A DNA stretch of 64,000 nucleotides. It comes from Bacteroidia bacterium (GTDB lineage: Bacteria > Bacteroidota > Bacteroidia > Flavobacteriales > Flavobacteriaceae). The stretch is from assembly GCA_030427865.1 (NCBI GenBank), contig JAUICK010000001.1, forward strand, positions 525,507 through 589,506. Reading direction: 5' to 3'. The notes beneath the pieces are model-generated. The model was not told the DNA's origin, did no database searches, and was given only the letters and a program-made list of their open reading frames with translations. The stretch's first letter is position 1. The number at the start of each line of letters is the position of its first letter. Both the position numbers and the translations under genes were made by a program. Shown piece after piece: positions 48,777 through 57,565 of this stretch.

Positions 48777-50213
48777 TTAGTTAATAATTAATTTTTGGGT
48801 TTTTGTGCTGTTATTTTGATCTACCAACCTTAACAAATAAATTCCACTATTTAAGTTAGAAACATTAATAGAATTATTTTGTAAGGTTTTTGTTTCAAAG
48901 ACTTTTTTACCTACAATGTTAAATATTTGAACTTTAGAAATAGTTTGTTTTGTAGAAATATTGACGATATTTTTTGCTGGATTTGGATAAACAGAAAATT
49001 TTAATATAGATTCTGATTTAGCATCTAAAGTAGCATCATAAGAGAATGTAACACTGTCTATAACAACGTCGTGAGAAACTGAAGGTCTTCGGGGTTTAGT
49101 TGGGTTATCTGCATCCGCAAATCTTATTCTAAAACTAGTAACGTCTCCTGTCCAATCTGTAAACTTTGTTAAATCTACTTCAAAAGTTTGAAAACTAGAT
49201 TGACTTAACAGGGTAAAAACTTGTGTTTCATTGTTTGACCCTATAGCTACACCAAATTGGTCTGTACTTGGTTCTTCATTTTTTACAACTACAGTTACCT
49301 TATTGTATTTTGTAGGGTCTGATGTAGTTGCTGGTATTGGAAAGTCAAATAAATTAAACCTAGACCATTGTTCTTTTTCTAAAGATAAGGTTATTAAACC
49401 TCCAGTATGAGATTTTACAGTGACTTTTGGATCCATAGACCAACCTTCTAATTCATTATCAGTGCTAAATTGAAAATCATAATTAAAATTAGCATCTACT
49501 TTAAAATTTGCTGTAACAGTTTTGTTAGCATCCATTGTTAACGTCTCTGGATTGTTGCTGCCTGTTAAATCTCCGCTCCAACTATCAAAATTCCAATGTG
49601 TAGATGGGGTTGCAGTAAGTGTTTCTACATCAGTATCTTGGTAAGATATTTTATCTAAAGTTTTAGCAACTGTACCAGAACCTACAACGTTAACGGTTAA
49701 AGTGTTTCCTGTAGGAGGAATGTATGTTAGAGAGAAATCATCTACTTCTATGCTAGTGTCTGCTGTATTATTGTTAACGGTAGCTCTAAGGTTTATTGTA
49801 CCAGTAGCTGAGATTTGAAAGGTATGTTCTACTTTTTCCCAAGTGTTGTTGGCTTTTATTTCGTATGCATCTCCATTAAGGTTTTTACTCTCGCCATTAT
49901 CTCTTATAACTGGTTTAGTTTTTACCCCTGCATTTCCTCTAACATAGTAACTAAATAAGTAATTACCAGCTGTTAGGTCTGCTTTAGCAATATTAGAACT
50001 TTTTATTCCGCTGTTAAACGTTCCGTTAGAAACAATTTTCCACAAACCAGAACCATCTGCTGTTCTTGTATCTGTTGTTACATGACCTTGACCAGTACCT
50101 GCATTTAGATTAGACCATTTATCACTAGTATTAAGTGTTGGGTTAGGAGCTAAATTTTGCCCAAAACCAACAAAAGGCAATACGATTAATAATAAAAGAG
50201 TAATTTTTTTCAT
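48777..50213 (-). CDS. Secreted carbohydrate-binding-like protein with InlB-B-type repeat and T9SS tail
   Basis: NLAPNPTLNTSDKWSN CBM-like; WNFDSWSGDLTGSNNPETLTMDANKTVTANF; tail FSVYPNPAKNIVNIST...GIYLLRLVDQNNSTKTQKLIIN. Confidence 0.85.
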   Translation of the reverse strand: MKKITLLLLIVLPFVGFGQNLAPNPTLNTSDKWSNLNAGTGQGHVTTDTRTADGSGLWKIVSNGTFNSGIKSSNIAKADLTAGNYLFSYYVRGNAGVKTKPVIRDNGESKNLNGDAYEIKANNTWEKVEHTFQISATGTINLRATVNNNTADTSIEVDDFSLTYIPPTGNTLTVNVVGSGTVAKTLDKISYQDTDVETLTATPSTHWNFDSWSGDLTGSNNPETLTMDANKTVTANFKVDANFNYDFQFSTDNELEGWSMDPKVTVKSHTGGLITLSLEKEQWSRFNLFDFPIPATTSDPTKYNKVTVVVKNEEPSTDQFGVAIGSNNETQVFTLLSQSSFQTFEVDLTKFTDWTGDVTSFRIRFADADNPTKPRRPSVSHDVVIDSVTFSYDATLDAKSESILKFSVYPNPAKNIVNISTKQTISKVQIFNIVGKKVFETKTLQNNSINVSNLNSGIYLLRLVDQNNSTKTQKLIIN

Positions 50214-50223
50214 AAGAAAGATT

Positions 50224-50358
50224 TTAATTAATAATAATTTTTGAATTTATAAATGTGTTATCGTTAAAGATTGTTTTTAGAAAATAAACTCCTTGTTTAA
50301 AGATACTTAAATCTAAGATTTATCAAATTTTATGCTTACCCTTTAGTATTATGTAGAG
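50224..50358 (-). pseudogene. Relic of a T9SS C-terminal sorting tail
   Basis: Minus frame reads LYIILKGKHKI**ILDLSIFKQGVYFLKTIFNDNTFINSKIIIN*, matching T9SS tail style, with no upstream ORF and two stops. Confidence 0.6.
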
Positions 50359-50418
50359 TTATTTTAAGTATTTATTTAGAAGATATTTTTTTAACATTAC
50401 ATTACCTGCTAACTATAC

Positions 50419-50754
50419 CTATTTTCTTGATTTTGATTTTTTTCTTGCTAACCTTTGTTCTTTTGTTAAAACCTTACTGTAGATTTTTTTGTAATAAGTT
50501 TTATTAAAATTCTTTTTTTCTTCTTTAGATGCTGATTTACTAAGTTTTCTTAAACCTGTTAATCTTTCTATCTGAATTTTAATAATCTCTTTTTTTTGTT
50601 CTTCAGAGAGAGCTAAAGTTTTATTTCCAGCAATTATTTCTTTATTTATTTTTTCAGTTAAGGCTTTTGCTTTTTGCTCTATTTTTTTTGATTGTGCATT
50701 TGTTGATGTAGATATTCCTAAAAAAAGAATAGCTAAAAAGAATATATTTTTCAT
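50419..50754 (-). CDS. Small secreted Lys-rich protein (Spy/DUF4890-like)
   Basis: Signal peptide; LALSEEQKKEIIKIQIERLTGLRKL ... SKVLTKEQRLARKK. Confidence 0.7.
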   Translation of the reverse strand: MKNIFFLAILFLGISTSTNAQSKKIEQKAKALTEKINKEIIAGNKTLALSEEQKKEIIKIQIERLTGLRKLSKSASKEEKKNFNKTYYKKIYSKVLTKEQRLARKKSKSRK

Positions 50755-50983
50755 TGTATTTAAATTTAGTTGTTATTAACTAAGAGGATAATATTTATTA
50801 ACTCTGTAAAATTGAAAAAATAAGACAAGAGATAGGGTATACTAATAGTCATTAGAAGTATAATTTGCGTAAACCTTTTGTTTTATTGACTTTTTTCTTG
50901 TTTTCACTGTATTAGAATGTAAGTTTATTAAAAAAGACAAAGTTTAATTGTGGTATTATATACACTAAAAGATAAATTTTAAA

Positions 50984-52630
50984 CTATTCTAAGAGGTTTT
51001 TTAAGCCTAAATAATTCTTTTGAAGTATTACTTCTGGGTCACCACCTTTTACATGACCCAAAATATTAAAAGGCCCTTTATAGCCTAAATCTATTAAATG
51101 TTTTATCATTTGTTTTTCTAAATTTCCTTCTCCAATAGTAATTATTTTTGGTCCTTCAGCTTTCATTCCGTTTAAACTTACAGACCATAAGTGAGGGAGT
51201 AATTTTTTTATGTTTTCTGAATATTTATCTAAAGTATCGTGTGCGTGATGAAAGTTAAAAACAATACCCAAATTTTCTTTAGGTAAAGCTTTTATAATTC
51301 GCAATTGATTTTCTGGCTTACCAAACCAACCACCATGATTATACAACCCAATTTTACAACCTAATTTTTTTGCTCTTTTAGATAAATAAGAAACCATTTC
51401 TACAGCTTGTTGAAAAGATTCTTTGTCTGAGAGTTTATCAAAATATTCTGGATAAAATCCTACCCATATTTGTGTTTTTAGTTCAGCTTTTTCTAAATTT
51501 TTAAAAACAATCTCAGCATCTGGTCTTAATTTGCCAACTGTATCTTTAAAAAGATTTACATACAACCAAACCGCTTTAATTTTAACCTTTTCTCTTTTAG
51601 CCATTTGCCATTCTTGTAACATTGTAGGTACATGTTTTGGTCTATAACCATAAGCATATTGGTTGTAACCTAATTTTTTTAGCATTTCTAAACGTTGCTT
51701 TGGCGTGCGTTCTTTTACATCAAAACCTACTATAGACCAAGGAATAAGATTACTTTTTAAAATTAAATTTTCTTTTTTAGTAAATTCTTTCTCGTAAAAA
51801 TCGAAAAAGAATTCTCCAATTTTTTTCATTGAAGAAGTTACATAATGCCCAATAGGAGGTGGGTTTTTCTCAAAGTAAAATTTAGAATTTTTATTTTTTT
51901 CTTGTGAAATTAAAACAACATTCTCATCAACTTTAGCAACGTTTTGCATTGCTTTAACCACTTTACCAAAACCTACCTGAAACATCAAAAACGGTAGTTT
52001 TGGATGGTTAAAATCGTTTCGAACACTTTGTATTAAGTTCGTTAGATTTTTTTGATAAGTTTCTCTGGGTTGTAAACCTCCTTTATTGCCACTATCACTT
52101 TCTCCTTGTACCCAAAGCACTCCACACAATTCGTAACTGTTTTTCGGTAAAGTAGCTAATACTTTTTTAGAATAAGAAACAAACTCGCTATATAATTTGG
52201 GTTGATTTTGTTCTTTTATTAATGTAGCTTTCTCTTTACTCCAATCTGGGTTCCAAGCTCCATATAAAGACATACCTCCTCTTGACCTTTTTATCAATAC
52301 AATTTTATGATTTGGGTATTTCTCAGACATTTTAATCCCAAAAAACAATTCTGGTCCAAACAAGTAATCTGCCCCAAATTTTTGGGCAATATGTTTAGCA
52401 ACTTTAGTGGTGTTTAAAGGCTTTCCTTCATTAAAATTATAATACAGAGTAACGTTTTTTTGAGCTTTATTAAGCCTTTCTTTATCAATTTCTGATAACT
52501 TAGAAGCTTTTGCACGACCATCCATATTAGATTGTCCTGCTAATAGAAATACTTTTGTTTTTAGGTTTTTTTGTGCGTAAGTAGATGTAAAACAAAAACT
52601 TAAAATCAGTAAAAAGTGTTTATATTTCAT
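50984..52630 (-). CDS. SASA/CE6-like carbohydrate esterase fused to a sugar-phosphate isomerase/epimerase TIM barrel
   Basis: N-terminal VFLLAGQSNMDGRA and GVLWVQGESD; C-terminal FNFHHAHDTLDKYSENIKKLLPHLWSVSLNG. Confidence 0.85.
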   Translation of the reverse strand: MKYKHFLLILSFCFTSTYAQKNLKTKVFLLAGQSNMDGRAKASKLSEIDKERLNKAQKNVTLYYNFNEGKPLNTTKVAKHIAQKFGADYLFGPELFFGIKMSEKYPNHKIVLIKRSRGGMSLYGAWNPDWSKEKATLIKEQNQPKLYSEFVSYSKKVLATLPKNSYELCGVLWVQGESDSGNKGGLQPRETYQKNLTNLIQSVRNDFNHPKLPFLMFQVGFGKVVKAMQNVAKVDENVVLISQEKNKNSKFYFEKNPPPIGHYVTSSMKKIGEFFFDFYEKEFTKKENLILKSNLIPWSIVGFDVKERTPKQRLEMLKKLGYNQYAYGYRPKHVPTMLQEWQMAKREKVKIKAVWLYVNLFKDTVGKLRPDAEIVFKNLEKAELKTQIWVGFYPEYFDKLSDKESFQQAVEMVSYLSKRAKKLGCKIGLYNHGGWFGKPENQLRIIKALPKENLGIVFNFHHAHDTLDKYSENIKKLLPHLWSVSLNGMKAEGPKIITIGEGNLEKQMIKHLIDLGYKGPFNILGHVKGGDPEVILQKNYLGLKNLLE

Positions 52631-52633
52631 ATA

Positions 52634-53878
52634 TTATTTTTTAATTGTAAACCTATCAAAAGTTTTACCTGTGTAAGAATTTATTCCTTGAAACGAAAGT
52701 GTTTTTCCATCAATAGAAAATAGCCCAAAACTTGGAACATGTTCAAAATGAGCTACAATAGAGCCATCTGTACAATTCTCTGAATTATTTGGATCTGCTT
52801 TCCATTTTTTATTGATTTTCCCTCCAGCTCCAATTGTAATAGAAATAAATCTATTTTTCAAATCAGAATAATTTGTTTGGTTGGTAATAGAATTATCTAT
52901 ATTTCCTTCTCCATCATAAGGTTTTAATCTTTCATAGGTATGAGCGTGTCCGTTTAAAACAATATCTACTTTATGATTTTCAAAAATTTTGTAAAGTGAT
53001 TTTACATGTTCGTAATCATTTTTGTATGTACAACTTTTTCCATTATGATGTAAATACACCACAAACCAAACGTATTTATTTTTGTTCTCTATTAAGGTTT
53101 TCTTTAACCAAGCTTCTTGCGCTTCTTTATTAAAAAAGCCACCATTACTTGAGTCTAAACCAATAAATAAAGCATTAGAATAGGCAAAAGAATAATAATG
53201 TTCATTATTTGGTAAAGCCCATTCTTTTTCAAAGTTTTTTTCTGGATCAGACAGCCAATCGTGGTTTCCTACAACAGGATAGAAAGGCGTATTTTTAAAT
53301 ACTTCTTGAAAAGGTTTAAACAAATGCTTATCATAGTTTTTACTTTCTCCTTTAGGATATACAATATCTCCCAAACCTAATCCAAAATCTGGTTTTTTAG
53401 CCAATTCTATTATTCTTGTTGCTGGTTCTTTTGCAAAACTCCATTTTTCTTTGGCACCAATATCACCCAAAGCATAAAAAGTAAAGGCAGTATTTTTGTT
53501 ATCTGGCGCAGTCGTAAATGTATATTTTTCTCCACTTGCTAATTCGTATCCATTAGAATAAATAGCATAGTTGTAAGTTGTTGCTGGTTTTAAATTTTCT
53601 ATAACAACTTCATTAAATTTATTTCCTTCATGTTCCGTTAAAAAACCTTTTACTACTTTTTTTGTTGATGCATTTACTTCACGAAACAAAACTGTAGCTG
53701 TATTAGAAACACGATTTGTTTTCCAAGTAACAGTTACTGTGGTTGGTCTTACCATCTGCAAATAGGGCTTACGCATTAAAGTGGGTTTTTCTCCAGAAGA
53801 TACTATTGTAATTTCTTTTTTTGTAGAGCAACTAAAAAAAAGTAGGACAGTTAAAAATGGAAAGTAAAAAGATTTCAT
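52634..53878 (-). CDS. Purple acid phosphatase-like metallophosphoesterase, lipoprotein
   Basis: LLFFSCSTKK lipobox; Fn3-like N-domain; LGLGDIVYP, VVGNHDW, VLNGHAHTYERL. Confidence 0.9.
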   Translation of the reverse strand: MKSFYFPFLTVLLFFSCSTKKEITIVSSGEKPTLMRKPYLQMVRPTTVTVTWKTNRVSNTATVLFREVNASTKKVVKGFLTEHEGNKFNEVVIENLKPATTYNYAIYSNGYELASGEKYTFTTAPDNKNTAFTFYALGDIGAKEKWSFAKEPATRIIELAKKPDFGLGLGDIVYPKGESKNYDKHLFKPFQEVFKNTPFYPVVGNHDWLSDPEKNFEKEWALPNNEHYYSFAYSNALFIGLDSSNGGFFNKEAQEAWLKKTLIENKNKYVWFVVYLHHNGKSCTYKNDYEHVKSLYKIFENHKVDIVLNGHAHTYERLKPYDGEGNIDNSITNQTNYSDLKNRFISITIGAGGKINKKWKADPNNSENCTDGSIVAHFEHVPSFGLFSIDGKTLSFQGINSYTGKTFDRFTIKK

Positions 53879-53915
53879 TTAAATTTCGTTAAACTATTGC
53901 ATACTCAAAATTAAA

Positions 53916-53989
53916 GAAACCTATTAAATTAAAGGTTTCATATTTAATAGTTATAGCCCAATAATCGTCATTAAAATATTTGATGATTA
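53916..53989. promoter_or_regulatory. Two hairpins in the divergent intergenic region
   Basis: GAAACCT/AGGTTTC (53916-53922/53933-53939) and TAATCGTCA/TGATGATTA (53962-53970/53981-53989). Confidence 0.35.
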
Positions 53990-54068
53990 ACGAACTCAAT
54001 TAGATATATACACTACCTTATCTTTTAAAGTAGAAATTAATTTTGTTTTAGAATAAAAAACAACTTTA

Positions 54069-57000
54069 ATGAAAACAACTTTACGATTAAAAGTATTATT
54101 GATAACTTTTGTTTTATCATTTGTAAATATCCATGCTCAAATGGATATGATGAATGCAATACCTGTTGATAAAATTACGCATAAAGCTGTAAAAAATGGT
54201 TCTTGGTTTGCCTCAGATACTTGGAACACAAATTCAATACCAACCACAGGTGCAATTGTTTACATTCCAGAAAACATTACTGTAAATTATGAAGGGGCTT
54301 CTGATGCTCACATTTTTGCAATTAGAGTAGATGGTAATTTTAATTGTGTACAAACTAATGCTAATGAAACTACTAAATTAGTTTTTGATACTTTCTTTGC
54401 AATGAGCAATTCATATGTAAAATTTATAGCAAATAACTCATCAGATGGAAAAATAGAAATAGAAATAAAACCATTTGATATAGAAACTTATAGAACTGGA
54501 ACAAACATTTGGAATGATGATTTAGAGAGTTATTATAAAGATAATAATATAGTTACTTTTAAAACAAGAACTGGTACAGGAAAAGACAGGTACAATACTA
54601 TAGAAGAAGCAAATAATGGAAACTTTACAATTACAGAAAGTGCTGGAACTACTATTAATGATGGAGTAGGAGTTTTAGGGCGCTACAATTGGGATCCTAA
54701 ACAATTAAGTTTAGGATTGGTTACTATGGGACAATTAGAGATTATTGGAAAAGAAAAATTAAACATGGTTCAGTTGTCTCAAGATGCTAATTCTGGTCAA
54801 AATATAATTACTTTAAAAGAGATTCCAAATGGTTGGAATGTAAATGATGATATTATTATTTCGAGTGGTGGAAACGCTAAAGCCTCAAATAATGGAGAAG
54901 ATTTAAAGCAAATTAAAAGTATATCTGGCAAAGAAATTACCTTAAAATCATCTTTAAACAAAAACCACAAAGGAAAACCTTCTGAAGAGCTTCATTGTTA
55001 TGTAGGTAATTTAACAAGAAATATTGTCTTTAAATCTCCAGAAACAACTATTGTTACACAAAGAGGCCATGTTATGGCAATGCATAATGATACCAATGTT
55101 CAAATTAAAAATGCACAGTTTAAAAGTTTAGGAAGAACAGATAAATCAAAAATTTTAGATGATTTTATTTGGAATAAATGGTTAGCGCCAAAAGTTTTTA
55201 CATCAAAAATATCTGCTTTAGGTCAAGAAATTGCAGAAATGAGAGTTATCCCTAAAAATGAAATGACAAATTCAAGAGGTAGATATTCTATTCATTTGCA
55301 TAAATTAGGAACAGCTTTTGGTGCAAAAATGGCACAAGTAACAGGTAATGTAGTTTGGAACAACCCTGGTTGGGGAATTACACATCATGACTCTCATGCA
55401 AATATCTCAGAAAATGTAGTTTATAATGTAATTGGAGCTGGTATAGTTTCTGAAACCGGTAGTGAAACAGGTACATGGAATAATAATTTAGTTATAGATA
55501 TTAAAGAAGGTCATAAAACAGACCCCTACACTGCATCTTTGCATCATGATGATTATTTGTTTTCGGGTCAAGGATTAGCAATGAAAGGACGTGCGGTTTT
55601 ATGTAAAAACAACGTAATTGTAAATGCTAAAAGAGGTGTTGGGGTTATAAATATGAATAACTCAATAAATAATTTAGATCGTTTAGATGCTAAAGCTTTA
55701 GCAACCAAAAGAATAGGATACGAAGTTGATAACTTTCCACTAAGCATAAATGGTTATAGTAAAGAAGGAGATGGGGTAATGCCTGTAGAAGCTTCTTTAA
55801 TTATGGAAAACACCATTGTTATTAATTCTAATATTGGTTTGCGATCTGTAGAAAGAGATATGGGGGTTAATCATGAATCTCGCTCAATATTCGATGGTTT
55901 TAAGGTTTGGGGAGCCAATACTGGTTTTTTAATTAACTACCAGGCAGACTATAGTTTTAAAGATGTATACATCTCTGGGAAAAATCCAGATAATTCTTTA
56001 GGTATAGATATGTGGAAACACTCTCATAATCAAACATTCGAAAATATTAAATTAGAAGATTTAAAGAATGCTGTACAGGTTTCTAAGGTGGTTTTGGGTA
56101 ACCCACAACCAAAAACAAGAAACAATGGTTTTACACCTTGGATTTTTGTAAACTTAACCACTACTAATGTTTCAAGTTTTTATGAATTAACCATAGATGA
56201 ATCAAGTACAAGTTACGCTTTTAACTACACAGAACATTCAGATAATACAATTCATTTAAGCACCAATGATATTTCATCAAGACCCACAACTTTTACAATT
56301 TTAGACGATACAACCTTACAAGTTGATTATAACGAAACAGGAAAAAATGCATTGCGTTTTGAGGTTGATGGTATTATAACCGATGATTTTGGAAGCTATA
56401 ACATGGGTATACAACAAGCTTGGGCTCAAGGAAATTTAAGATATGGTTATCCAAAAAGAATTTATCAGTTTGCCTCTAAAGCCAAGTTTGAAGAGTACTT
56501 GACAGCAAATGGAGTTTTTAAAGATGAAAATAACAACGACCAACTATATTTTATTATAGAAGAAAGTTTACCAAATCGTAGAACATTTAAATACACAAAA
56601 TTCCCTGTTCGTGTAAAAATTTTAAACGCTCCAAACTCTGGTGTTTTTGCAAATGCTCAAGTAGAAAGCCAATCAAGTCTTGCTCCACAGTATCAATTAA
56701 TTAGTCGTCTTGCTACTGTTTCTCAGAGCTCCACAAAAACTGATATTACTTATGATGATGGAACTCATGGTGCTAAAACAATTACTTTAGGCCCAGAAAA
56801 AGCAGTAGATGGCAATAATAACGGAAGAATAAATGCACAATATTACCAAAGAGGTTTAGTGCCTGTTGGTAGTTTTTGTCACACTAAATTTGAAGAAGAA
56901 CCTTATTACGATTTAGATTTTGGCGAGTTAAAAATGATTGATTATTTTGATATCTGGAATACTGTAGAATTAAATGGAACTGGAATTGAAACGCCTTCCA

Positions 57001-57503
57001 ATCATTTTAAAAACTTTTCGGTTTTTATTTCTAAAACTCCTTTTACAGGAACTACTTTTCAAGAATCTAAAAACCATGCAGAGTATGAATATGTTAAAGA
57101 CGATAATCTTACTAGAAAATTCTCTAAAAACAACTTAGGTGCTATTGGGCGTTATATGAGAATACATTCTTCTTATTCATCAAAACAAAAATTAAAATTT
57201 GCAGAAATAGAGGTTATTGGAAAAAAGTACGACAACACTTTGTCTTCTGAAGAACTAAAAAAAGAACTTGGTATAAAGCTTTTCCCTAATCCTACAAAGA
57301 ACTTACTCAATTTGAGTTTTAATAGAAACAAAACCAATGTAACTGTTTATGTTTTTAATGCGTTGGGACAAAAAGTTTGTGCTAATTTTTACGAGAATAT
57401 AGAAAGCACAGAGATAAATTTAAAAGGTAAAAGAGGTATTTATATTGTTCATATTTTTGATAATAAAAACCTTAATTTTAAACAAAAAATAATTAAGTAT
57501 TAG
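54069..57503 (+). CDS. G8 domain / right-handed beta-helix protein with F5/8-type-C-like domain and T9SS tail
   Basis: KAVKNGSWFASDTWNTNSIPTTGAIVYIPENITVNYEG (G8); GNVVWNNPGWGITHHDSHANISENVVYNVIGAGIVSE (beta-helix); YYDLDFGELKMIDYFDIWN...FAEIEVIG; tail KLFPNPTKNLLNLSFN. Confidence 0.85.
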   Translation: MKTTLRLKVLLITFVLSFVNIHAQMDMMNAIPVDKITHKAVKNGSWFASDTWNTNSIPTTGAIVYIPENITVNYEGASDAHIFAIRVDGNFNCVQTNANETTKLVFDTFFAMSNSYVKFIANNSSDGKIEIEIKPFDIETYRTGTNIWNDDLESYYKDNNIVTFKTRTGTGKDRYNTIEEANNGNFTITESAGTTINDGVGVLGRYNWDPKQLSLGLVTMGQLEIIGKEKLNMVQLSQDANSGQNIITLKEIPNGWNVNDDIIISSGGNAKASNNGEDLKQIKSISGKEITLKSSLNKNHKGKPSEELHCYVGNLTRNIVFKSPETTIVTQRGHVMAMHNDTNVQIKNAQFKSLGRTDKSKILDDFIWNKWLAPKVFTSKISALGQEIAEMRVIPKNEMTNSRGRYSIHLHKLGTAFGAKMAQVTGNVVWNNPGWGITHHDSHANISENVVYNVIGAGIVSETGSETGTWNNNLVIDIKEGHKTDPYTASLHHDDYLFSGQGLAMKGRAVLCKNNVIVNAKRGVGVINMNNSINNLDRLDAKALATKRIGYEVDNFPLSINGYSKEGDGVMPVEASLIMENTIVINSNIGLRSVERDMGVNHESRSIFDGFKVWGANTGFLINYQADYSFKDVYISGKNPDNSLGIDMWKHSHNQTFENIKLEDLKNAVQVSKVVLGNPQPKTRNNGFTPWIFVNLTTTNVSSFYELTIDESSTSYAFNYTEHSDNTIHLSTNDISSRPTTFTILDDTTLQVDYNETGKNALRFEVDGIITDDFGSYNMGIQQAWAQGNLRYGYPKRIYQFASKAKFEEYLTANGVFKDENNNDQLYFIIEESLPNRRTFKYTKFPVRVKILNAPNSGVFANAQVESQSSLAPQYQLISRLATVSQSSTKTDITYDDGTHGAKTITLGPEKAVDGNNNGRINAQYYQRGLVPVGSFCHTKFEEEPYYDLDFGELKMIDYFDIWNTVELNGTGIETPSNHFKNFSVFISKTPFTGTTFQESKNHAEYEYVKDDNLTRKFSKNNLGAIGRYMRIHSSYSSKQKLKFAEIEVIGKKYDNTLSSEELKKELGIKLFPNPTKNLLNLSFNRNKTNVTVYVFNALGQKVCANFYENIESTEINLKGKRGIYIVHIFDNKNLNFKQKIIKY

Positions 57504-57565
57504 CCCCAAAAATAAAGCCTTAAACAATATGTCTAAGGCTCTTATACATTAAAAAAGCGATGGTA

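Noticed and set aside
50950-50970. Shared TATATACACTA word near 50955 and 54004 as a regulator site
   Set aside because: Only two occurrences noted, short and AT-rich; could be chance without a genome-wide motif test.
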